Of a stretch of DNA of 12,098 nt, positions 1-6,290 are shown one piece after another. The stretch covers positions 1 through 12,098 of the forward strand of contig WFQV01000439.1 in NCBI GenBank assembly GCA_015486905.1, written 5' to 3'. The DNA comes from Melioribacteraceae bacterium (GTDB lineage Bacteria > Bacteroidota > Ignavibacteria > Ignavibacteriales > Melioribacteraceae). The notes below the pieces were generated by a model. It had not been told where the DNA came from. It did no database searches and saw only the letters and a program-made list of their open reading frames with translations. The translations under genes were made by a program, and so were the position numbers. Numbering within the stretch: the first letter of the stretch is position 1; every line of letters starts with the position of its first letter.

Positions 1-7
1 AAAAAAT

Positions 8-31
8 TCTTTACTTTCGCTTAAGTAAAGA
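8..31. terminator. AT-rich inverted repeat at window edge
   Basis: A perfect 9-bp inverted repeat, TCTTTACTT (8-16) and AAGTAAAGA (23-31), encloses a 6-base loop. A run of six A lies just before it (1-6). Read on the minus strand, the hairpin is therefore followed by a T run, as in an intrinsic terminator, but no minus-strand gene is visible to its right. On the plus strand it could end the transcript of a gene left of the window, or act as a leader stem. Its right arm overlaps bases 28-31, which the first bulged-A hairpin (28-52) also uses, so the two folds exclude each other in part. The role is undecided because the sequence to the left is not available. Confidence 0.3.
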
Positions 32-104
32 GCCGACAATTTGCGGCTACTTAAAATTGTTTCCTAAATAATGCGAAAGGACTTGATCGAAACGACAAGT
101 ACCT
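28..104 (+). promoter_or_regulatory. Tandem bulged-A hairpins, pan-motif-like leader RNA
   Basis: Two hairpins share one architecture. Hairpin 1 pairs 28-30 with 50-52, leaves A49 bulged, pairs 31-35 (AGCCG) with 44-48 (CGGCT), leaves A36 bulged, pairs 37-38 with 42-43, and has a 3-base loop. Hairpin 2 pairs 78-80 (AGG) with 102-104 (CCT), leaves A101 bulged, pairs 81-85 (ACTTG) with 96-100 (CAAGT), leaves A86 bulged, pairs 87-89 with 93-95, and has the loop AAA. The three inner pairs of the middle stem all differ between copies but stay complementary. The flanking A-U and G-C pairs and both bulged A's are the same. A stem-loop with two conserved bulged A's, often in tandem, upstream of panB, panC or panD is how I recall the published pan RNA motif. 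It sits directly before a pan operon and ends three bases short of the start codon. A regulatory role is inferred; the ligand is unknown. Confidence 0.65.
76..80 (+). promoter_or_regulatory. SD-like site bridged to the start codon by hairpin 2
   Basis: AAAGG is the only SD-like sequence before the ATG at 108, but it lies 27 bases upstream, too far for a linear ribosome site. If the core of hairpin 2 (81-100) folds, only seven unpaired bases remain between it and the ATG, which is normal spacing. If the outer pairs 78-80/102-104 also form, the same AGG is buried. This gives a plausible on/off geometry, but it is inferred from base pairing alone. Confidence 0.4.
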
Positions 105-107
105 GAT

Positions 108-827
108 ATGGCAAAAAATCACGAATATTTAATTGTAGGCGGTGGACGCCTGGCAAAGCATTTAGCGCACTATTTCCGACTCGAGAACATTGATTTTATT
201 CAATGGAAGCGAAATGAGAATATTTTGTTCGGGGAGACGCTAAAAAGAGCTTCTAAAATATTGTTAGCCATTAAAGATGACGCAATAGAATCTTTCTTGG
301 ATGAACATTTTCACCAAAAATCTTCCGACCAAATATTTGTCCATTTTTCCGGCGCACTTAGTTTTAACAAAGCCGAGGGCGCACATCCTTTAATGACTTT
401 TTCCGAAAGGCTTTACAGTCTTAATTTTTACAGAACCATTCCCTTTGTTCTTGAGCGAGGCAGGTTAGATTTTAAAACCCTATTCCCCGAACTAAAGAAT
501 CCTTCTTTTAAAATTGCTCCCGAGGAAAAAACTTTGTACCATGCTTGGTGCGTAATAGGCGGCAATTTCCCGGTAATTTTAATGCAAAAATTTCAGGAAG
601 AGATGCGCCAAAATTTCGGGCTTACGAAAGAAACCCTTATCCCCTATTTAAAGGCTGTGTTTGAGAATTTTTTTGAGGAAGAAAATTCTCTTACGGGTCC
701 CTTTGTTCGTCGGGACTTTCAAACAATTAAAAAACATGACGAGGCACTTAAAAATACTGACTTTGCGGAAGTTTACGCAGCATTTGTCAAATTTTTTTGG
801 AAACGTGAAATAGGAGTAACAAGATGA
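108..827 (+). CDS. Rossmann-like/DUF2520 protein, candidate ketopantoate reductase
   Basis: This 239-residue NAD(P)-binding protein opens with a Rossmann fold: YLIVGGGRLAKH (residues 7-18) is the dinucleotide loop, and basic WKRN (33-36) after the second strand favours NADPH. DUF2520-family signatures follow in order: ILLAIKDDAI (51-60), VHFSGALS (78-85), AHPLMTFS (92-99), YHAWCVIGGNFPVIL (144-158) and LTGPFVRRDFQTIKKH (195-210). It is the first gene of the operon and overlaps panB by four bases (ATGA). The operon otherwise lacks the step between PanB and PanC, reduction of ketopantoate to pantoate. No panE or ilvC is visible here. I recall PanG, a non-PanE ketopantoate reductase described in Francisella with homologues in Enterococcus and Clostridioides; I cannot verify that it is the same family. 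Family membership is well supported; the enzymatic role is inferred from position. The ATG at 108 is the only reasonable start, because the frame is closed by a TGA at 84. Confidence 0.85.
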   Translation: MAKNHEYLIVGGGRLAKHLAHYFRLENIDFIQWKRNENILFGETLKRASKILLAIKDDAIESFLDEHFHQKSSDQIFVHFSGALSFNKAEGAHPLMTFSERLYSLNFYRTIPFVLERGRLDFKTLFPELKNPSFKIAPEEKTLYHAWCVIGGNFPVILMQKFQEEMRQNFGLTKETLIPYLKAVFENFFEEENSLTGPFVRRDFQTIKKHDEALKNTDFAEVYAAFVKFFWKREIGVTR

Positions 828-1612
828 AAAGCGTGAAGGGATTCCAAAAGTTAAAAGATGAAGGACAAAAAATCACAATGACTACTTGCTACGATTATTG
901 GTCGGCGCAAATAATAAATGAGAGCAATATCGACGCCGTTCTTGTCGGAGACAGCACCGCTATGGTGATGCACGGTTTTGAAACGACCGTAAATGCAACT
1001 ATCGAGATGATGACGTTTCACACCGCTGCGGTAAGAAGAGGATTAAAGGACAAATTTCTGATTGCCGATATGCCCTTTCTTGCACACAAAAAGGGACGGG
1101 AATATTTGGTACAAGCGGTTGAAGCATTATTTAAAGCCGGTGCGCAAGCGGTAAAAATTGAAGGAGGAACGGAAATCGCCGACGATGTTAATTTCCTGGT
1201 TAAAAGCGGAATTCCGGTAATGGGTCATCTCGGGTTAACCCCGCAGTCTGTTAACCAATTCGGGGGATTCAAAATACAGGGCAAATCCCAAGAGAAAGCC
1301 GAAGAAATAATTAACAGTGCTAAAGCCCTTGAAGAAGCCGGCTGCTTCGCAATCGTCTTGGAGATGGTGCCCGCCTCTCTTGCAAAGTCCGTTACGGAGG
1401 CTTTGAATATTCCGACAATCGGAATAGGTGCCGGTAAATTTACTTCGGGACAAATTTTGGTTCTTCAAGACTTGCTGGGATTGACTAAGGCTTTTTCACC
1501 TAAATTTTTGAGGAAATATCTGAATGGCTACGAAGTTATTTTGAACTCACTTAATCAATATGCCAACGATGTATGTTCGATGAAATTCCCTGAAGAAAAG
1601 GAGAGTTTTTGA
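824..1612 (+). CDS. panB: 3-methyl-2-oxobutanoate hydroxymethyltransferase (PanB)
   Basis: PanB transfers a hydroxymethyl group from 5,10-methylenetetrahydrofolate to 2-oxoisovalerate, giving ketopantoate, the first committed step of pantothenate synthesis in the cytosol. The 262-residue length is normal. Family landmarks are TCYDYWSA (21-28), VGDS with metal ligand Asp43, ADMPF with Asp82, KIEGG with Glu113, GHLGLTPQ with His135, LEMVP with the catalytic Glu180, and IGIGAG (199-204). Assignments follow alignment from memory to E. coli Asp45, Asp84, Glu114, His136 and Glu181. Two changes stand out near the end of the barrel: the usual DGQ reads SGQ (Ser208), and a usual His in the following helix reads Gln (LVLQDLLGL). 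The start overlaps the previous stop by four bases, and AGGAG at 812-816 lies seven bases before the ATG. Confidence 0.97.
   Translation: MKSVKGFQKLKDEGQKITMTTCYDYWSAQIINESNIDAVLVGDSTAMVMHGFETTVNATIEMMTFHTAAVRRGLKDKFLIADMPFLAHKKGREYLVQAVEALFKAGAQAVKIEGGTEIADDVNFLVKSGIPVMGHLGLTPQSVNQFGGFKIQGKSQEKAEEIINSAKALEEAGCFAIVLEMVPASLAKSVTEALNIPTIGIGAGKFTSGQILVLQDLLGLTKAFSPKFLRKYLNGYEVILNSLNQYANDVCSMKFPEEKESF
1598..1603 (+). promoter_or_regulatory. SD site deciding the panC start
   Basis: AAGGAG lies eight bases before the ATG at 1612 and inside the last codons of panB. It favours that ATG over the TTG three bases earlier. The junction is TGATG, with panB stop and panC start sharing one base, a typical translational-coupling arrangement. 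Confidence 0.75.
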
Positions 1613-2367
1613 TGAGAGTAATTAATGAACCGCAGAGAATAAAAAAAGAAATGCAGGAAATCTCTGCCGGAACAATCGGTTTTACACCCACAATGGGCGC
1701 CCTTCACAAAGGACATATCAGTTTAATTAAAAGGTCTTTAAAAGAAAATGATATTTCAGTCGTAAGTATTTTTTTAAATCCCACGCAATTCAATAATCCG
1801 GAAGATCTCAAAAAATACCCGGTTCAAACGGAAAAAGATTTGGAAATATTGCGCGATTTGGGTGTCCATTATTGTTTCATGCCCACCTACAAATCTCTTT
1901 ACCCTGATAACTACACTTACAAAATAGAAGAAACAAACTTTAGCCGACAGCTTTGCGGGGCTTACAGAGAAGGGCATTTTACCGGAGTATTGACGGTAGT
2001 AATGAAATTGTTAAACATTGTTTCGCCGCACAAAGCTTATTTCGGGGAAAAAGATTACCAGCAGTTACAATTGGTAAAGGGGATGGCTAAAGCATTTTTT
2101 ATGGATGTTGAAATAGTAGCCTGTCCCACGGTTCGGGAAGAGGATGGACTGGCACTCAGCTCCCGCAATAAGAGGCTAACGGCGGAGGAGAGAGCAATTG
2201 CACCTTTGTTTGCAAGACTTTTGAAATCCGAGAAATCGAACGATGAAATTAAAACGGAACTGAGGAAAAACGGGTTCAAAGTTGAGTATATTGAAACTAT
2301 CGGGAACCGCCGCTTCGGTGCGGTTTATTTGGGAAAAGTAAGGTTGATTGATAATGTCGAAATTTAA
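1612..2367 (+). CDS. panC: Pantoate--beta-alanine ligase (PanC)
   Basis: PanC joins pantoate and beta-alanine through a pantoyl-adenylate, using ATP, to give pantothenate. The nucleotidyltransferase core is clear: PTMGALHKGH (26-35) with the HxGH motif His32 and His35, FLNPTQF (54-60), YREGHFTGVLTVV (118-130), FGEKDYQQ (144-151), and LSSRN (182-186), the counterpart of KMSKS. The C-terminal domain ends with AVYLGKVRLIDN (237-248), the family's usual closing motif. At 251 residues it is about 30 shorter than E. coli PanC. The shortening falls in the linker and first part of the small C-terminal domain (about 197-230), so the enzyme looks compact rather than truncated. Its beta-alanine comes from PanD, four genes downstream, and its pantoate presumably from the DUF2520 protein. 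Confidence 0.96.
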   Translation: MRVINEPQRIKKEMQEISAGTIGFTPTMGALHKGHISLIKRSLKENDISVVSIFLNPTQFNNPEDLKKYPVQTEKDLEILRDLGVHYCFMPTYKSLYPDNYTYKIEETNFSRQLCGAYREGHFTGVLTVVMKLLNIVSPHKAYFGEKDYQQLQLVKGMAKAFFMDVEIVACPTVREEDGLALSSRNKRLTAEERAIAPLFARLLKSEKSNDEIKTELRKNGFKVEYIETIGNRRFGAVYLGKVRLIDNVEI

Positions 2368-3571
2368 AATATTAGTAAAAATTACCGGTTCGATAGCCGC
2401 TTACAAATCGGCTTATCTGATTTCAAAGTTAATTCAAGATGATTTTGAAGTGAAAGTCGCCGTAACCGAATCGGCTTTAAAATTTATCGGCGAAGCTTCA
2501 TTGGAAGGTTTAACAGGTGAACCGGTTTTTAAAGATGTTTTTGAACCCGGTAAGATGATGAGCCACATTAACATTGCAAAGTGGGCGGACTTAACAATAG
2601 TAGCACCGGCAGATGCAAATACAATCAATAAATTTGCCAACGGCATTGCCGATAATTTGGTCACTTCTTTGTTCCTTGCACACAATTGGAGTAAACCTTA
2701 TTTGATTGCACCTGCGATGAATACGGCAATGTTAAATCATCCTGCTACGAGGGAATCGTTAAAAAGACTAAAAAAGTGGGGGGTAAAAATATTACCGACA
2801 GGAGTGGGGAAATTGGCATGCGGCGACGAAGGGGAGGGCAAATTGCTAGAACCGGACCGAATTTACGGTTACATTCTCAACGAACTAAATTCTCACGGTA
2901 AGAATAAATTAAATATCGCTATTTCCGGAGGAGCTACGATTGAGCAAATTGACAAAATACGTTTTATTAGCAACGTTTCTACGGGAAGAACCGCTGCCGC
3001 ACTGGCGGATTATTTTTTTAGAGAGGGATGCCAAGTAACTTTATTAAAAGGAGCTTCTGCTGCCAGTCCTGCATTTGATGTTGATATTATTGAGTTTCAA
3101 GATTTCTCGGATTTGAAAAATAAATTACAAAACCTCTTAAGCTCACAAGAATTTGACGCGGTAATTCATTTGGCGGCAGTAAGCGATTTTACCCCCGATT
3201 CTATTGAGTTTAACGGTTCGGAGATGATGTTGCCCCTTGAAAATAAGCTCGATTCAAAATCGGAAGAAATTAAAATTAAATTTAGAAGAAATGAAAAAAT
3301 TCTGAATAGATTAAAAGAGTGGTCTCTTAACAAGGAGATAAAAATTGTAGCGTTTAAATTTCTTGAAAAAGAACATTCGGAAAGAAAGGGGAAAGAAATT
3401 GCTAAGCTGTTCAATTCTGCGGACTGGGTGGTATTTAACAGTTTGGAAGGAAGGGAAGGGACTGTTCAAAAGAAATTTGAATTTCTGGAGAGTAAAACCG
3501 AAAGCAAAAGGAACTTGGAATTGAACGAGCTGGCAAAAGTACTACTTAATAAAATAAGGAGGTCTAAATGA
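2354..3571 (+). CDS. coaBC: Bifunctional phosphopantothenoylcysteine synthetase/decarboxylase (CoaBC)
   Basis: CoaBC adds cysteine to 4'-phosphopantothenate (CTP-dependent in bacteria) and decarboxylates the product to 4'-phosphopantetheine. The N-terminal flavoprotein CoaC half (1-180) is canonical: ITGSIAAYKS (10-19), HINIAKWADLTIVAPADANT with catalytic His71, PAMNTAMLNHPA with Asn123, and GKLACGDEGEGKL with catalytic Cys156. The CoaB half (about 186-400) keeps ISGGATIEQID and RFISN (203-207) but is divergent. SSGKMG is replaced by VSTGRTA, the GFAAET strand reads AFKFLE (333-338), and the usual AND motif reads FNS (361-363). The 405-residue length is normal. I start at ATG 2354, which overlaps panC by 14 bases and has AAGG at 2340-2343 in front; a TTG two codons earlier is less likely. 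That it makes 4'-phosphopantetheine is confident; the nucleotide used by the CoaB half is less certain. Confidence 0.95.
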   Translation: MSKFKILVKITGSIAAYKSAYLISKLIQDDFEVKVAVTESALKFIGEASLEGLTGEPVFKDVFEPGKMMSHINIAKWADLTIVAPADANTINKFANGIADNLVTSLFLAHNWSKPYLIAPAMNTAMLNHPATRESLKRLKKWGVKILPTGVGKLACGDEGEGKLLEPDRIYGYILNELNSHGKNKLNIAISGGATIEQIDKIRFISNVSTGRTAAALADYFFREGCQVTLLKGASAASPAFDVDIIEFQDFSDLKNKLQNLLSSQEFDAVIHLAAVSDFTPDSIEFNGSEMMLPLENKLDSKSEEIKIKFRRNEKILNRLKEWSLNKEIKIVAFKFLEKEHSERKGKEIAKLFNSADWVVFNSLEGREGTVQKKFEFLESKTESKRNLELNELAKVLLNKIRRSK

Positions 3572-4347
3572 TTTTGTGTATTGACGTCGGGAACAGCCAA
3601 ATTTATGGCGGGCTTTTTGAGGAGAATGAGCTTAAGTTGCAGTTTAGAAAAAACGTAGGTGTGAGTTTTTCTTCCGACGAAATAGGGATTTTCCTTAAAA
3701 GCGTAATAAAAGAAAACGAGTTTAATCCCAAAGATGTTACCGCAATCTCGATTTGCAGTGTTGCGCCGGACAAAGATCATTCGCTTAAAAGCGGTTGTCA
3801 AAAATATTTTAACATTTCACCATTCTTTTTGGAGCCCGGCGTAAAGACAGGCTTGAAAATTCGTTACAAAAATCCTTCTGAAGTTGGAGCGGACAGAATT
3901 TCCAACGCAATAGCCGCCACGGAGTTGTTTCCTCAAAGAAATTTAATTGTGGTTGATTTCGGCACAGCCACAACCTTTTGTGTGATTTCGAAAGAGAAGG
4001 AATATCTGGGGGGAATAATAATGCCCGGAATCAGGATTTCGATGGAGGCATTAGAAGAGAGGACGGCGAAATTACCACGAGTAAGGATTATTAAAATCGA
4101 CAAACCTTACGGGCAAACAACAGCCGAAAGCATTCAAGTTGGGTTGTTCCAGGGACAAAAGGCAATTGTTAAAGAGGTAACGAAAAACATTACAATAAAT
4201 GTTTTTCAAGGAGAAAAACCAATAATAATAGGCACGGGGGGATTTTCCTCCCTATTTGAAGGGGAGAATATCTTCGACGAAATAATCCCCACGCTTGTCT
4301 TGCATGGTTTGTTAAAAGCTTATAAACTTAATGAGGAAAAAGGATGA
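3568..4347 (+). CDS. coaX: Type III pantothenate kinase (CoaX)
   Basis: CoaX phosphorylates pantothenate to 4'-phosphopantothenate, the entry to CoA synthesis. The type III class belongs to the ASKHA fold, needs a monovalent cation, and is not feedback-inhibited by CoA in the members studied, which makes control of this operon by other means plausible. The 259 residues show the phosphate loop CIDVGNSQ (4-11, Asp6), RYKNPSEVGADR (99-110, Asp109), the second acidic motif VVDFGTATTF (128-137, Asp130), GGIIMPGIRISMEAL (148-162) and GTGGFSSLF (222-230). Together these give a secure family call. The ATG overlaps the coaBC stop by four bases (ATGA), with a near-perfect AAGGAGG at 3556-3562 five bases before it, the strongest SD of the operon. 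Confidence 0.97.
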   Translation: MILCIDVGNSQIYGGLFEENELKLQFRKNVGVSFSSDEIGIFLKSVIKENEFNPKDVTAISICSVAPDKDHSLKSGCQKYFNISPFFLEPGVKTGLKIRYKNPSEVGADRISNAIAATELFPQRNLIVVDFGTATTFCVISKEKEYLGGIIMPGIRISMEALEERTAKLPRVRIIKIDKPYGQTTAESIQVGLFQGQKAIVKEVTKNITINVFQGEKPIIIGTGGFSSLFEGENIFDEIIPTLVLHGLLKAYKLNEEKG

Positions 4348-4694
4348 AAAGGGAAATGCTAAAATCCAAAATACATCGAGCCGTAGTTACAGGTGCCGAC
4401 TTAAATTATCGTGGATCAATTTCTTTAGGCAGGGAGTTGTGCAAAGCTGCGGATTTATTGGAGTTTGAGAAGGTTGACGTTTACAACATCAGTAACGGCG
4501 AAAGGTTTTCTACTTATGTAATTTACAGCAAAGAAGGTGAAATTACACTCAACGGAGCAGCGGCAAGGAAAGCGGAAATAGGGGACTTAATAATTATTGC
4601 AAGCTACGCTTTGTATGATGAAGGCGAAGCACAAAAACATAAAGCAAGGTTGATTTTTGTAAACGATAAAAATGATATTGAAAGGATTGAATAG
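4344..4694 (+). CDS. panD: Aspartate 1-decarboxylase, pyruvoyl type (PanD)
   Basis: PanD decarboxylates L-aspartate to beta-alanine, the second substrate of PanC. The proenzyme cleaves itself between Gly24 and Ser25, turning Ser25 into the pyruvoyl group. Here YRGS at 22-25 keeps Tyr22, Gly24 and Ser25 at the same positions as E. coli PanD, with Arg23 in place of the commoner Glu. NGERFSTY places the substrate residues at Arg54 and Tyr58, again the E. coli numbering, and NGAAAR (70-75) is the conserved loop. The 116-residue length is typical of the short bacterial form. The start overlaps the coaX stop by four bases (ATGA), with purine-rich sequence at 4333-4343. Standing between coaX and nadB, it marks the switch from the CoA genes to the NAD genes, and both flanking pathways draw on aspartate at this point. 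Confidence 0.97.
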   Translation: MKREMLKSKIHRAVVTGADLNYRGSISLGRELCKAADLLEFEKVDVYNISNGERFSTYVIYSKEGEITLNGAAARKAEIGDLIIIASYALYDEGEAQKHKARLIFVNDKNDIERIE

Positions 4695-6290
4695 TTGCCG
4701 TTTGAAATTTTTGATTTCGATTTTGTAGTTGTCGGAAGTGGCTTGGCGGGATTAAACGCCGCAGTTAAAGCTTCTGAATACGGACGTGTGGCAGTTGTAA
4801 CAAAAGGCAAATTGAACGAGAGCTCTTCGTTCAATGCGCAAGGCGGAATAGCGGTAGCAATTGGTGAAAAAGATAATCCGAAGAATCATATCAAGGATAC
4901 TCTTATGGCAGGCAGGGGGCTTTGTGACCCCGAAGCCGTTAAGATGCTTGTTGTGCAAGGACGTGAAGACGTAAACGCTTTAATTCGGGAAGGTCTAACC
5001 TTTGACAATCGAGACGGTAAATTGCTGTTCAGTTTGGAAGGAGGACACTCTACTAATAGAGTAATTCATTTAAACGGCGCCAATACGGGTAAATATATTA
5101 CTCTCTATTTTGCGGAGCGCGTTAATAATAATCCCCGAATAAAAATTTTTGAAAATACTTTCGCAACAGGATTATTAAAGCAAAACGGAAAGGTAATAGG
5201 GCTGAAAGCTTTGAATTTATTGGACGAACAGAACATTGCTTTTTACTCACCTGCGGTAATATTAGCTTCCGGCGGTTACTCGAGGATTTACGAAAGGAGT
5301 ACAAATCCCGATACCTCCACCGGCGATGGCGTTTGGCTTGCGGCAGAAGCCGGCACGGAAATACGAGACATTGAGTTCATTCAATTTCATCCGACTGCTT
5401 TTTACGACGGGACCAAGTTCACATTTTTAATTAGCGAAGCTGTGCGCGGCGAGGGCGGGTTATTATTAAACTCGAACTTGGAAAGGTTTATGCCGAGGTA
5501 CGACGAAATGAATGAATTGGCTCCGCGCGATATTGTTGCAAAAGCAATTTTATCCGAGATGAAGAAAACAAGGAAGGATTTTGTTTATCTTGATTTAAGA
5601 CATTTAAATGCCAAACTGTTTAAGGAGAAATTTTCTAACATTGCTAATTTTCTGAATACCGCGTCAATTGATTTTACAAAGGATTTAATTCCCGTAGCAC
5701 CGGCAGCACATTACACAATGGGAGGAATAAAAACGGATTTGGACGGAGCGACAAATATTCCAGGATTATTTGCTTGCGGCGAATGTGCTTCTACCGGAGT
5801 TCACGGTGCCAATAGATTGGCGAGCAACTCCCTGCTCGAGTGCCTTGTGTTTTCTGAAAGGGCGGTGGAAAAAGCAAAGAATTTAATCGGCAGTAAAATT
5901 GAAAAATGCGAAAAAGATTTGAGCCCCGTATTTATTAGTTCTACAATGCATGATGCTTACGAAACATTGAAAATAAAGGTTGCGGAGCTACTAACAAAGT
6001 CAGCAAATATTTTAAGGAAGGGTGAAAACTTAAAGGAAGCACTTAAAGAAGTAAAAGAATTAAAGGTTGGAACTACGTTGGATGAGTATTATTCAATTAA
6101 AGCTCGAAGTTTAAAAAAATTAGCCTCGATGATTCTAAAAGCAGCAGAATTAAGAGAGGAAAGCTGTGGGGCTCATCAGAGGGATGACTTTAAACAAACA
6201 AGAGCTGAATTTGAAGGGCATTTCACATTTAAAGAAAATGAAATTTATTTCGAGAGGGAAAATGAACAAGAATCGAGATTACTTAATTAA
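4695..6290 (+). CDS. nadB: L-aspartate oxidase (NadB)
   Basis: NadB is an FAD enzyme that oxidises L-aspartate to iminoaspartate, using fumarate or oxygen as acceptor, and hands this unstable product to quinolinate synthase. Landmarks in the 531 residues are VVGSGLAGLNAA (12-23) for FAD, SSSFNAQGGIA (43-53), RDIEFIQFHPTAF (224-236), SEAVRGEGG (247-255), ELAPRD (274-279), PAAHYTMGGI (336-345) and GVHGANRLASNSLLE (368-382). Active-site residues His232, Glu248, Arg278, His339 and Arg374 all align with E. coli residues at a constant offset of 12. The gene starts with TTG immediately after the panD stop, with zero bases between. The stop TAG directly precedes it in frame, and the next ATG comes after the FAD loop, so TTG is the only workable start. 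AAGG at 4682-4685 lies nine bases in front. Confidence 0.97.
   Translation: MPFEIFDFDFVVVGSGLAGLNAAVKASEYGRVAVVTKGKLNESSSFNAQGGIAVAIGEKDNPKNHIKDTLMAGRGLCDPEAVKMLVVQGREDVNALIREGLTFDNRDGKLLFSLEGGHSTNRVIHLNGANTGKYITLYFAERVNNNPRIKIFENTFATGLLKQNGKVIGLKALNLLDEQNIAFYSPAVILASGGYSRIYERSTNPDTSTGDGVWLAAEAGTEIRDIEFIQFHPTAFYDGTKFTFLISEAVRGEGGLLLNSNLERFMPRYDEMNELAPRDIVAKAILSEMKKTRKDFVYLDLRHLNAKLFKEKFSNIANFLNTASIDFTKDLIPVAPAAHYTMGGIKTDLDGATNIPGLFACGECASTGVHGANRLASNSLLECLVFSERAVEKAKNLIGSKIEKCEKDLSPVFISSTMHDAYETLKIKVAELLTKSANILRKGENLKEALKEVKELKVGTTLDEYYSIKARSLKKLASMILKAAELREESCGAHQRDDFKQTRAEFEGHFTFKENEIYFERENEQESRLLN

Noticed and set aside
31..60. H-type pseudoknot from AGCCG/CGGCT and ACAATTT/AAATTGT
   Set aside because: The first connecting loop would be zero bases across a 7-bp stem, which is sterically poor. 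Kept only as an alternative fold.
41..70. Sigma-70-like promoter, TTGCGG and TAAATA with 18-base spacing
   Set aside because: It lies inside the paired leader: TTGCGG is part of hairpin 1. If the tandem RNA is real, the promoter must be further left, mostly outside the window.
71..106. Leader peptide of 11 codons ending just before the first gene
   Set aside because: No SD of its own, no run of regulatory codons, and the bases are accounted for by hairpin 2.
68..110. Words resembling the TPP riboswitch (TAATGCG, ACCTGATATGG)
   Set aside because: The order is reversed relative to the thi-box, and the CTGAGA and GGGGTGC elements are missing. The same bases are explained by hairpin 2.
1609..1611. 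TTG as the panC start
   Set aside because: The ATG three bases later has better SD spacing and the common TGATG junction.
6166..6261. 32-codon N-terminal extension of nadC
   Set aside because: The extension only reads nadB in another frame. ATG 6262 has an SD and gives the normal length.
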